Below the pieces are notes generated by a model that worked only from the letters and a program-made list of their open reading frames with translations, was not told the DNA's origin and searched no databases. Shown here piece after piece: positions 39,396 to 51,140 of a stretch of 64,000 nucleotides of DNA. Position 1 is the stretch's first letter. Every line of letters starts with the position of its first letter. The DNA is from Maylandia zebra (lineage: Eukaryota; Chordata; Actinopteri; Cichliformes; Cichlidae), in assembly GCF_041146795.1 (NCBI RefSeq), contig NC_135187.1:22430556-22494555 (forward strand). Direction: 5' to 3'. A program made the position numbers and the translations under genes.

Positions 39396-40364
39396 TCTCT
39401 TCTACTTTTTCGTTCAGACATACTATATGAAGTTGAGTCAAAGCGTTTACTTTATATTTACTTATAGCTTTTCACTGTCATTTTAAATATGCTGTCCAAA
39501 GAGGTGTCAGCCTAAGTGTGTAATGTTAGTGAAACGAGGATGTTATAGTTGTATGCACTGGGAAAACCCACCGAAAAGCCCAACTCTTCAAGAAAAGCAC
39601 GGATCCTGCTAGCCTGTAATCTTCTGTGTGCAATGACAAGAAACATAATGATATAACAATGCTGACCCATGCAGCATGTTAAAGATGGTGACAACAAACG
39701 TGTGTCTTCTAACCAATTCTGTACATAAAATATGCCCTCTTGCAAAACACACACACAAACAAATGCTAAATTTAAGGACTAAAACAAAATAACTGAGCCA
39801 TCATCTTTTTCTCCATCTGATCTACAGCTCTGAGTGTCTAAGGGATAGTCACTGATTATGACATTACATTGCACATGATTGGATGAATAGTGTCCACGAG
39901 GTACTGAACAGGCATATGGTGAAAATAAGAAGCAAAACTACAGTAAGAAGTCTACTGTAAGTTTTGAGTGCAGCAATCTATCCCTGAGGCAGAAGTACTG
40001 GGAAGACAAGCCTGATGACAACGATTGGTGAGGTAAATTGTAAATATGTTGCTGAAAGGTTTCATTATCCACTGCATAGAGTATAAAAAAGGTTTAGAGT
40101 GGGTACAGGTTTGTCATCTTCTATTAAACAGCTGTTGTGGTGAACTCAGTCTCTTAGAGGTAACAATATTGGGATCCATGTTTCATTTTTATCATCATTA
40201 GAGCTTCTGGTTCTGGAAGGGTTTCAGACTGGGATGGAAGATACAAGGATGCCTTTGACTGTCCATTTAAAAAACGTCACTACAGCTGATTTACAACTGT
40301 ATATACCCTTGAATCGTGGAAATCACTGTTCCATAAGAAGGCTCAATGAGTGCATTTTGGTCAT

Positions 40365-41250
40365 AAAAAGTGGACTTCCTGCAGTTTCTTACAGTTAAAT
40401 GAGTCCAAACCAGAGGTCATGTTGTTTGGCCTTCCACTAAAGGTTAAAGGATAACATGGACTTTTTAACTCCTTTAATTAAAACACAAGTTAAGAACAGT
40501 GGGATAATCTTTGACACAAATTTGAAATTTCATAGACAAATAGATTAAGTGGTTAACAGCAGTGACTTCCAGCTCAGAACAATCTCCAGATGAAAAACAA
40601 TAAATAAATAAAAATTAAGGTTCTGGAAAGGGTTATGCATGCCTCTGATATATCTAAATACTTTTGGAACGTGCTGTATACCACAGTTGGCTAGTCATCT
40701 CCTGCCTATTTCAAATTAGTCCAAAATGCTGCAGCCAGATTACTGACCAGGACAAAAAAAGAAAGCCCACATTACTCTAGCGTTAGCAGTTTTTCACTGC
40801 CTCCCTGTGGATTTGGATTAGAGGATCTGGTTAAAGTGACACTGCTTGTGTTTAGTCTTAAAGGGGTTTTGCATCTGCATATGTGGTAGATATGCTCCAT
40901 CCATACCCTCTGAAGATCATTAAGGTCTGCTTCTCAATCACTCCGCTTATTTCAAAAAAAGTTTGCGCCTTTGCTGTTGTTGCACTAAAGCTCTGGAATA
41001 ACCTCCCAAATGACCTCAGACAAGGATCAAGTGTGACTGTTTCCAAACCTAAGCTGAGGACTTACCTCTCCAGTCAAACTGTTGGAAACTGTTGTTTTCG
41101 AGAACTGTGATTGGAGGGCTGGCTACAGTTGGGTTATTTCAAATTAAAACTGTGAATGTGTGCAGCGTCATTATTTCTTTAAAGAACCTGTTCCATTTTA
41201 CTTTTGTGTAAAGGACTTTGGTTTTAAATGTGCTATAGGACTAGATTTTA
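40365..41250 (+). mobile_element. L2/CR1-type LINE relic (C-terminal reverse transcriptase end)
   Basis: Broken plus-strand reading frames give LNESKPEVMLFGLP near 40394, a GIIFDTNLKFH segment near 40500 and a DLEKV-like segment near 40620. The end, near 40975, reads VVALKLWNNLPNDLRQGSS. These are in the order seen at the C-terminal end of fish L2-group LINE ORF2. Stops and frameshifts throughout show it is dead. The 5' part is missing, as is usual for truncated LINE insertions. Confidence 0.75.
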
Positions 41251-44002
41251 CTTACTTAAAATGCAGATTGTCAAAAGGTTTGAATTTTGGCTTGTTGCCG
41301 TTCACATAAGCTGCACCCATTCAGTAGTTTTGCATTTAATCTCAATGAAAAGAAAAATTATCTGCAGGATTCAGGCTATTACATTTTTCAAGATGTGGAG
41401 AAGCTAGAGTTGATTACATGTGGCAGAACTGTTTGGACAAAAAACATGAAGTATTGCAGTCTATATAAGAAAACTGTTTTGTATATATACAATGTACAAG
41501 GTACAGTAACAAAGAGTATGCAGGTGTTGTACGATACGCTCAGTGGTTTGGTTGTGTTAGCTAAGTGAATTGTTTTTCCACCCTTTATGTTTGTTTCTTC
41601 AGAACACAACCTGGCGATATTTATAATTCACTCCACAGGCAGTCCAGTCCGATCCAGGCACAAAAATGAATTGTGCTTTCTCTTTCTTTACTCTGCATCA
41701 ATTGAGACAAAGCAGCAGAGACTGATGTTACTGCTGCAATAAATTTCACAAGGAAAACAGATTTACCCTTGATTGTAGACATGAGTGGACATGGTTAGTG
41801 TTTTGATAGAGGAACAGAAAAGTCTTTATAAGAGAAAAGTGGGAAAAAGAAGATGTCTGAATTTCAATGCTGACCAGAGCACAAACAGTAAATATGAGGA
41901 CAGAGAGAGCATGCACGAGAGCAGGAAATTTAAATAAATAAAGCCCACAAAAAATACTGTTTTACATTCAGTAGCTGTAATGAAGGCAGCAGCAGCACAA
42001 CATCATCCAAAATCATCCAAATATCCAATTTTATTTGGTTTTACTTTCTATCTGCGGTGATTGATTCATTTTAGAATTCAGCCCCGTAGGGAAATCTGAA
42101 CTACTGACGTAACCAGTAGATCATCTGCTCTTATTCCTGTCTTGTAGTGATTTGGATACTTAATGGAAAAGACTGAATCTGCTCTCTTTACAGAATTGCT
42201 GGCAGCCATATAAACTGAGGCATTTGTGTACTTTATACTAACGTAATATGAGAGATTTTTATCAAATCAAAAGTCTTTGCCTTTGGAGGGCACAATAAAT
42301 GTTTGATAGAGTTGTGCAATGATAAAAAAAGGAAGGAAAAGCCAGGAAAAGCACTCTGCCTTGAAATAATTCTGTTACAAAGGTGCCGTCCCATCTTGAT
42401 AAGTGTACTCAGCACGGTTTGTTTTCCCAGGCTGCACCCAGTTTACATCCTGTCATGTGTAGTCTAGTGTCCTCCTGCACTGATCCATAAGAAAATCCTT
42501 TTTTTTGCTGACAGAAATCATGACTCCTTACTTTTTTAATAACACTTCCTATGCACTTATGGTGGAAAAAAATTGCTGTATTTGTCTACGTGTTTATGGG
42601 CCACCTGTGCAGAGAAAGGTGTATTTTCTTCATGCATAAAAATCGAATATACGACCTGTTCATAAACAGGTAATAATAATAATAAACTTGTTGTACACAC
42701 ACTCATGACCTGGAGTGTTTTTGTGTGTTTGTGTGTTTGTCTTTCTTTACACCACAGGCCTAGTTAGAAATGCAGAAAATACTGAAGACCTACTCCACAA
42801 CTCCTCTGATGCAGATTACAATTCTCTCTTCAAGTCCAAGTAATAGCCACATAATGGCCAAGTGTAATTTTATTGATGGTGCTGGTAGAAGCACTAGGGT
42901 CTCCCAGGAGCCCCACTGTGACGATGATTATCAGCTTATTAAATTTCTTTTGATTGTTCGGCTTCTTTCCCCATGAGATCTTTGTGTTTTGTGGAGCCGC
43001 TCACAGAGTGCACCGCATTGTGCAATATTGTTTAAAATGATTTAATAAGCACTTTGTTTTACGATGGAGTGTTATTATTTTACGAGCCTCTCGGCAGCCA
43101 ATAGCTTTGCACATCAGTCCAACTCTCTCCGCACCTCGCATTATTTTACTGCACGCTGGCTGCTTTACTGCTCGGCAGTGGCGGTGACTAAAGGCGACAG
43201 GAAAAGTTGTTCCCCCTCTTTCCCAGAGAAACGAACCAACTCCAGTGACAGGGATAAGGGGAAAGAGTGTTCCCACAGTCGCACTGGGCTTGGATCACTC
43301 AAAATGGTTAACTTAGTCTCTTACAGTGGGAATGTTGTGCAGCTGAGGATCATATGATGTTTTGTGCATAATAAGAACAATATATATCAGTGTGATGTTG
43401 GCCTCCATGGATGCTGTTGCGCAGTAGGTACACAGTGTGCCTGCTTGTGAGTGCCTGTCACTTGGTGTGTGTGCCTGTGATAGAGTATCTCATTGCTGCA
43501 GTGATGTATCCTCATTATGCCCCTGTCCCATGACCGTCACACCCAGTCTACTGGGTCTCTCATGGGTGGGGGGGGGGGGGGGGGGTGGTGATTGGGAAAT
43601 CTGGGCTTCCCCTTCTGTCCACGTCGCCATCTCCCAATCCTCTGACCTTCTGACTCAACACACGAAAACCCCAAACCTACACTGACTGTGAAGTGCTGAG
43701 TCGTGCTGTCCTCTCACTGCTGCTGCTGACCTGTGGTTTGCTGATGTCAACTCAACTTAAAAAGGTTCGCTTCTGAAAGTGCTGCAGGCTATAGACTCAA
43801 GTGTAATGACATCAAAATAATGATAAAATTACTGGGCAGACTTCACTCTTTTAACATACAGCCATCAAATGGATATTTAGGAGACATTATTATAAGATTT
43901 CTTTTTTATATTTGTTGTAAAATGAGACAGCGCAAAATCAAAACTTAATCTGAAGACAGACCAACCAACCAGCTTTTTACACTAACATTAGGTTTGCTAT
44001 TT
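41251..44002. other. Spacer without recognised genes
   Basis: Mostly AT-rich sequence with no convincing exon. It contains poly(G)18 at 43568-43585. The stretch at about 43.05-43.3 kb is more balanced but carries no recognised motif set. Confidence 0.5.
43568..43585. repeat. poly(G)18
   Basis: A run of 18 G following CATGGGT. Confidence 0.9.
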
Positions 44003-44380
44003 AGCTACACCGTATGGACAAAAATACTTTGTGACTCCTCTTAATCAATGAATTCAGGTGTTTTCGGTCTGTTTGCCTCATGTGTATAAAATCAAGCACC
44101 TAGCCATGCAGGATGCCACAACTGCAACAAGCCAGTTTGTGAAATTTCTTCCCTTCATAATCACCTGTAAGTGACATTATTGCAAAGTGGAAGCATTTAA
44201 GAACCCCAGCAACTCAGAGTGGGGTTGCTGAGTGCTGAGACTCCAACACTGCTGAGTTATAAACCTCCTCAAGCATTAACATCAGCATAAAAACTGTGAG
44301 TCTGTAGCTTCATTGGATAGGCTTCTATGGCTGAGTTTCTCCTGTAGGTGGTCCATGCTTTTTGTCCATAGAGTGTAGCT
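44003..44380 (+). mobile_element. Internally deleted Tc1/mariner element
   Basis: The ends are inverted: AGCTACACCGTATGGACAAA on the left and, reverse-complemented, AGCTACACTCTATGGACAAA on the right. Inside are short pieces resembling Tc1 transposase DNA, including a GCCAGTTTGTGAAATTTCTT segment, TTATTGCAAAGTGGAAGC and CATTAACATCAGCATAAAAA, with most of the gene deleted. At about 378 bp it is a non-autonomous relic. It stops 36 bp before the GATA array. Confidence 0.8.
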
Positions 44381-44416
44381 GTCCACAAAATTGCCACTGA
44401 CTGTGAAAACCTATAT

Positions 44417-44583
<167 letters not shown>

Positions 44584-45037
44584 AACTAGTCATAGCCTAC
44601 TAAAGAAGCTGGAGAAGCAGGCTGTATGCAAGTGTGTGTCCATTAGAGCAAGATCAGTTTGGGAGGTAAGGTTACACCATGGGAAAGAGAGCAGGGGAGA
44701 TGGTGGTACCAGATAGTGAGGGTATCAGAAGAGGAGCTAAGAGCCTGTGCTTAGTGCCTTAATGGAGCATTTCAAAGAACACTCACACTGTTTGGCTGGG
44801 AGCAGGCCTCCCTAAAACTATTAAACTTTGGTGACTGACAATGTAGAGGTGGGGTTAGCTGTTTGAGCATTCGGTGTTTTAAATTGTTGGGCATTGGGAT
44901 TAAAACAGGCCCGTGCAATGGCTTTAACACTGCATGTTTGCAAAATTGGGCAAATATCATCTTGATTGGTTCCACATATTATTATATTTAAAGTTAAAAA
45001 AAAATCATGGAAAAAATGTTTCCCAAAATACTCTAAC

Positions 45038-45078
45038 ATTTATGTGTAGATTCAATGCAATTGAATCTACACATAAAT
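45038..45078. repeat. Perfect 19-bp inverted repeat with 3-nt loop
   Basis: The left arm ATTTATGTGTAGATTCAAT is followed by GCA and then its exact reverse complement. The arms end abruptly on both sides. It could fold into a perfect hairpin. The origin is unknown. Confidence 0.9.
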
Positions 45079-45385
45079 CTACAATCTACAATCTATCATG
45101 CAATTACAAAAACAAAGACTTATTGTTAGAATTACTTCACTTAAACTGATGCGCTGTTGCTAGAGTGATCATCTTACAGTCATTACTCTTTCCATATATA
45201 GTGATAAAAACACAGTGGATTCCTGATGAATCAGCTCCTCTCCTTTTCAGTTAAATCTTTATAATGGCTACACTGTTCAGAAAAGGAAGTCTGACCAGGG
45301 GAACCTGAGCATACAGAGGTCTATGTTTGGGTTGGTTAGAATTAAAAATGTGTTCTTTATTTAGCACTGGAAACACCAAAAAGGC

Positions 45386-45395
45386 AGCGCCATCT
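45386..45395 (-). promoter_or_regulatory. CTCF-like core
   Basis: The minus strand reads AGATGGCGCT, the 3' core of the CTCF motif; the 5' CCA part is not matched. Confidence 0.25.
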
Positions 45396-48300
45396 TTACA
45401 GTAATCCCTTTGGAAGATCTCAACTCATTAGCGAAGATGGCAACACAGATCACAACTTAATTTATCAAAATGTGTTCTGTGTTCAGATTTTTCTAATAAC
45501 TAAACAGCGTGCACGGTTGATCTCCCGTCTGGCATATTTGGATGTGAGCGCCTCTTTGAAGCGGTCAGATCAAAATGAAAACTGTTAGTGAATGAATGGC
45601 AAAGTGGTTTAATAAGACAGACAGACTGACGCTGACAGATAGACCTGTGGCGTCCTCAGGTTGTGACTCACAGACCAGGAACCCAGATTAAGCAGGGAAC
45701 GGACTTAACAAGGGAATCTTGTTTTGGTCATCTGTGTGGGAGGAAGGGAGATGGAAATAGACTGGGATTCCTCATTGTAAAGATTTCGTCTTTTTTTGTT
45801 TTTGTCTGTTATTCACTGTGAAGGCGAAAGGACAGATGGGTAAAATATTTGTAAAAAGAGGAACAAATATGTGGGAAAGGAGGGGAAGAAAGGAGGGGAA
45901 TGAGACAAAGTGTGAGTACAGGCTCTGAAGATCAAGAAAAAGATGGAGGTAAGGAAGGAAGGTTTATGGTGATGCTCTGTTTGTGACGGCTGTCTGCTGA
46001 ATGAAAACAGGGCCTCTTTAACTCCTCACGGGTTAATGGAACTTTTATGAGTTTGTTCTGCAATCATGTAACCCCTGGCGTCTCCATTCTTCTGTTTCTC
46101 TCTCTGCATCCTTGTCTCTCATTCTCTCTCTTTTTTTTCCCCACCCCCTATTGCAGGGCAGATCAGAGGTGAGCCGCTCCTTTGTTTCTGTAAACACTAC
46201 TCTCGCTCTCTCACTGCACTTCGTTTATGAGGACACAACTGGTTTGGAGGAGGTCTCCAGTGGATGGCTCACAGCTCTGGCTTAGCTTACATTAGGTAAA
46301 GACTTGTTTAGGTAGTGGTTAGCATCGTCAGCTGGACAGTATGGACAGCAGCAGTCTAATGGCTTAACAGCTGAGAAGTATGTAAAGGTCCAGGGGTTTC
46401 TCTTGTCCAGCCATTATTTCTGTAGCGCAGGAAATAATTGGTCTCGCTTTCCAGAGGTTGGCAATGGGACTTTAATTGTACATAAAAAAGTAGACCTAGT
46501 AGCTCATTTGTTTTATTATAGCAAAACCACATTTGGAAACCCAGACACCAATCCCTGTGACATCTCTCGCAAAACCCCACAGCTAAAGCTCTCCCACTGG
46601 GACGAAAAAGAGTCGATGCCTGGCAACGCAAGGTGCATTAAATATGAAGAAAGAGGGGTTTCTGCAGAGGTGCTGCGGATTGATGGAGATTGGCGCAGAA
46701 AGGCGACGGGAACCCAACCAGGTCTCCTATCATAAAGCAAAGCTGAGGAATGGACGGCTGCAGGCCAGACGCAACTTTTAATGGCCGCCCATGACTCACG
46801 CTGACTGTCAGTAATGAGTTTTATTCACTTCCATCATTTGAGTGTCGATTGTAATCATGGGGCTATCTGAGAGGTATGATTGACGGGATGAAGCCAAAGA
46901 TGTGAGGTGGGAGTGTGGGATAAAAGAGGGCAGAAAGGAGATGGACTCTTGATCCCGATGCTTGTATGTACCTGTCTTTAGTGGCAAATGTGTGGCAGCC
47001 AGCTAATGACCAGTTCAGATCTATGTGGAGAGAAAATATACATGTGATTAGAGCCTGATTTTGCATTCAAAAAGTCTAACCTTGCATCACATCCTCCACA
47101 TCTTACTATCTTCCTTCTATTCTTTCATTTCCTTTCATATCCTGTATTTCCCACTTCTCCTTTAGGTCACAAATATTAAAAAAATTAAAAAAAATAAAAA
47201 GTCACTCTGGACATTTTCTCTTCTTGTTTGTTTCCTCAAACATTCACAAACTCTTTTGGCTAAACTGGAGCAGCTCTACATGGAAGCACATGATCAAAAA
47301 CAGGCAGTTTATGGATGATAATCAATATTGATCCCAGTAACAGACTGAGTACGGAGTGATGCAAAAGGGAGAGGAGTCCTTACTCCGTCTTGACGCTGGT
47401 GGGATCAATGAGCTTTGGAGGATCCAGAATGGATGGATCTTTGTTTGCACGCTCTGTTAGCAGTGACAGGGCCAGGCAATTGTACACAGTCTCCACCTTA
47501 CTGTCATCACCTTTCTATTTCTACTTTTTCTACCTCTATCAATAAATTCTAACAGCAAAATGAACCTGAATGTGCAAATGCATAGAGTGTATGTTTGTGT
47601 GTTCATGTAGAGGTGACATGAAATCAGCCTTATTTTTCGCCTTTGAGGTTATTGATTTGGAGGTAATGTGGTAATCTGCTGGGCCGTTACATTAGAGAGA
47701 CATGTCACACATGCTTTTTTTTAATGAACAGAGATTGCAGTCAATCATAGAGGATGCACGGGAGACAGAATTTAAAACACCCAAACGGAATTATATAATG
47801 ATAAAGTTCTTCTTTCAGGTGCAGTAAAGAAAAGGCGAAACCCAGATGTAGAAATTATTTTAGAACAGATGAGGTTGGCTGTTGATGGTGGACATTGAGG
47901 TAAAGATACGTTCCAATTGGCCGTGTTCCCCCTGACAGTAAGAGAGCCTTTTCTATTCTAATAAAGCTTGTCCTCGCTATATTTACCTGCTTAGCACAGT
48001 CCAGTGCTCTGGGGCCACTGTGACCTGCCTGCACGAGTGTGTCCGCGCCTTGGAGGGAGACATAATGGTGACTTAGCACCTGGATGTGTCAACGCTATGT
48101 AGATTCAGCGATGTTGATGCAGCATCTGAATTGGCAGTGAATGCAAATTTATTTGTGGCCCTACCTTGCGTGGAGATGGAGAACGAGGGTTCAGCGAACA
48201 TTTGAGCAAGCGCACAACATGAGCAAGCGAAAGAACGAGGGAGAAGATTCAGCTGTGTGGGTGAGAGTGGTGGATTAGAGATGACAGGCAAGACTGAGGA

Positions 48301-49974
48301 ATCCCATCATTCCACATCCAGGAAGCACTCCATTCAGTCACTGACATGGCCCTCTGGGGTGGGAATAGGAGGGTGCTAGTTACACTCTGTCAGGGGGTCT
48401 TATGACCTGATGGATGTGGTGCTACGGGACTCAGAGAACACCCTGAATATTGCCTCTCTCACACACACACTGTTATCAAGAACTCATAAGCTCACATACC
48501 GCAGCGCGGCAGAATGCACACATGCACTTGCTTTTTGCATCTAATTTCTTGTTGTCCCCTCACTTTTCTGCAGTTTTCTTTTGCTTTCTCATTTTAGAGC
48601 TGCACAAGATGAGATGATGAGCATAGATGAGCACCGATACTCCCAGGATCCCGTATGACAGCGCTGAACAGCCTACCACAACTATCATTGAACTGAAAAG
48701 CCCCTAAGTTGCATCTTCTTTTATTAGAATGACATAATAACTATCCATCAACTCAGCCAGCCAACCGTATCTCTCCCTCCTGACGGGCACAGCCAATCGG
48801 CTACCTCAATATTTGAGAGCTAATTTGTCACAGTCAGCAGCGTCCCTCCCATTTCTTCGTCTCCCTGAAGTGAGTGTTATTGTCATCCCAAATCTCTAAG
48901 GATGGTTTTATCATTCCTACTTTGCGCAGCACTGGGACTTATGAGACACGCAGAAATATTTTCAGGCATCTTTTAACCATACAAACCACACGGCAAGTTT
49001 TTTTTTTTTCATAAGCATTTAATTTTGCTCCTCCTTTCTCTCTGTATTCCTCACACACATACAGACAGTAGATGGCTGTGCTCGTGTGTATGTGTGGACT
49101 GTTTCCCTCCACTCTGCTCTAAACGAACCAATTATGGGTGTTTATGTAGCTTTAATGCGTGTAAGTGTCAGGAGAGAAACATTGCACCGCTCACCACCTA
49201 ATCAATGAGGCCTTGCATGCTACACCACTACTTGTTTTCTCTCCTCTTCCTCGTCCCTTATCACATCAGTCCTTCCTCTATCCCCCCACCCCCCCCTTCT
49301 CTGCCTCTCTCTCTCTCTCTCATTCTTTCTCCATTCAATTAGCAAGAGATGAGAATGAGGTTTCTGGCCAATTGGCCATGAAGAGAGCTTTAAACGGAGC
49401 AAGATGAGGCCATCAGAAAGTTGCTATGCTCAGGACAATAAGTGTAAATCTTACAAGACTGGTTATGGTATATTTAGAGTATGTTCCAAACACTTTTGGC
49501 CAGCATTTCAGGTCCTGCAGCTGTTGCCAATTTATGCCTGAGTCCCAGTGCAAATGTTTTGTTGTGTTGCATTTTGTGTTTCATTGATTTGGGAGTACAC
49601 TGCATAAATACAAGCTCCACACAGATTTTAACTAAAGACATTGTCATGGTGGGATCACACCAACCAGTGAGTTCCCAGTGTACATCCACCTTCAAAAATA
49701 TAGCTACTTCATAAGTTAAAAACAACAACAACAAAAAGTGTTACAGTGGATATAAAGTGGGGTTCCATCATACCTAGGTTCATACTCAGCAGTCATTTTG
49801 ACCTCAGCTACACACATGTAAAGTTTATTGCCTATTTTGCATCGCTGCACTGCAGTGACATTGACAAAATCAGATTAGCATACTGCTATAAACTGTGATT
49901 GTCTGTAGTGCCACACATGACCAGAACTAGAAATTATTGAGGGCCAGAATTTTTTTCTCTTATTATTATTTAAG

Positions 49975-50270
49975 GTGTTGCACCTGGACCCCAGTGACCA
50001 GTAAAAAAGGCTGGACCCTATCCCAGCTACCATAGGGTATGAGGCAGTGTAAACCCTGGACAGGTTGCCAATCTGTTACAGGGTGAGCACAGAGAGAAAG
50101 ACAACCATTCACACTCTCACTCACATCTATTGGCAATTTGGAATCGCCATTTAACCTAACCCTGCTGGTTACCAATGTTGCTTTTCTGTGTGGCCTTTGC
50201 ATGTTCTTCCCGTGTTTGGGTGGGTTCTCTCCGGGTACTCTGGCATTGTCCCGCAGTCTAACCACATGCA
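49975..50270. mobile_element. Rearranged fragment of a common teleost interspersed repeat
   Basis: 49975-50160 reads a familiar fish repeat in direct orientation (GGCTGGACCCTATCCCAGCT, CCCTGGACAGGTTGCCA, ACCATTCACACTCTCACTCA, ATTTAACCTAACC). 50178-50270 reads the next part of the same repeat but inverted (TTTGCATGTTCTTCCCGTGT, GGGTTCTCTCCGGGTACTC). I link this family to LINE-associated sequence, but its exact class is uncertain. Confidence 0.6.
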
Positions 50271-50469
50271 GTCAGTGGGGTTAGTGGGAAATAAAACAAA
50301 AGAAAAAAATTACAGATCTATTCCTTCAAATTTAAATAGCACAAAGAAAAACGTTACTTACTCATGGCTCCTAAACAGTTATTATTTTTTATGAATTATG
50401 CATCAAACTAACCCCTAAAACACAACCCAGTCAGGGGCACTTCAGGCCATAACTTCATATAATTCCTGT

Positions 50470-51140
50470 AGTCTTTTCAAAATAAAGGCCATCTAGGGTT
50501 ACACACACTGATCCTGCCGATTTCTACAGACGGAGAAGCATGATTCATCACTCCAGAGAACACGTCTCTACTGTTCTAGAGCCCTGTGGAGCCATGCTTT
50601 ACATCACTGTATCTGATGCGTTGCAGTGCGCTTGGTGATGTAAGGATTGGATGCAGCTGCTCAGCCATGGAAACCCATTCCATGAAGTTCTCTGTGCACT
50701 GCTCTTGAGCTAATCTGAAGGCCACATGAAGTCTGGAGGTCTGTAGTGATTGACTCTGCAAAAAGTTGAAAACCTCTGAGAGCTATGCACCTCAGCATCT
50801 GCTCAGGGATTTTATGTGGATTACTACTTCATTGCTGAGTTGTTGTTATTCCCAATTCCTTCCACTTTGTTATAATACGACTAACAGTTGCCTGAGGAAT
50901 ATTTAGTGGCTCACAGTTTTATTCCAAAGGTTGAGGCCAGGACTTTGTGCAGGCCAGTCAAGTTCTTCCACACCAAACTCACTCATCCGTGTCTTTATGA
51001 ACCTTGCACTAACAGCTGACTGTGGAATACTTAGTATTGATGAAACTGAAAATGGAAATCAGAAAGTTTTTATTGCACAGCTTGATGAACTACACTGTGC
51101 ATGTCTGGTGTGAATGTGCTGTCTGTTTAACGGTCCATGG
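50470..51140 (-). mobile_element. Tc1/mariner transposase relic
   Basis: On the minus strand the sequence corresponds to degraded Tc1-like transposase DNA. Landmarks on the plus strand are TCCAGAGAACACGTCTCTAC, CATGGAAACCCATTCCATGA, CACTTTGTTATAATACGACT and AGGACTTTGTGCAGGCCAGT. Segment order is disturbed after about 50890, and stop codons interrupt every frame. The element is inactive. Confidence 0.7.

Larger units (their letters stand above)
36291..40360. other. evx1-distal spacer, unique and possibly regulatory
   Basis: No coding exon or transposon is seen. The stretches at 36.4-36.8, 37.25-37.45 and 37.68-38.45 kb are balanced in composition, free of simple repeats apart from poly(A) at 37957-37975, and rich in homeodomain-type core motifs (AATTA, TTTAAT, CAATTA). 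This resembles the conserved enhancers flanking Evx1 in other vertebrates. Conservation cannot be tested from one sequence. Confidence 0.4.

Noticed and set aside
47950-48025. Minus-strand segment GADTLVQAGHSGPRALDCAK resembling an ankyrin-type exon with flanking AG and GT
   Set aside because: Too short, no neighbouring exons, and the acceptor tract is weak; chance similarity is likely.
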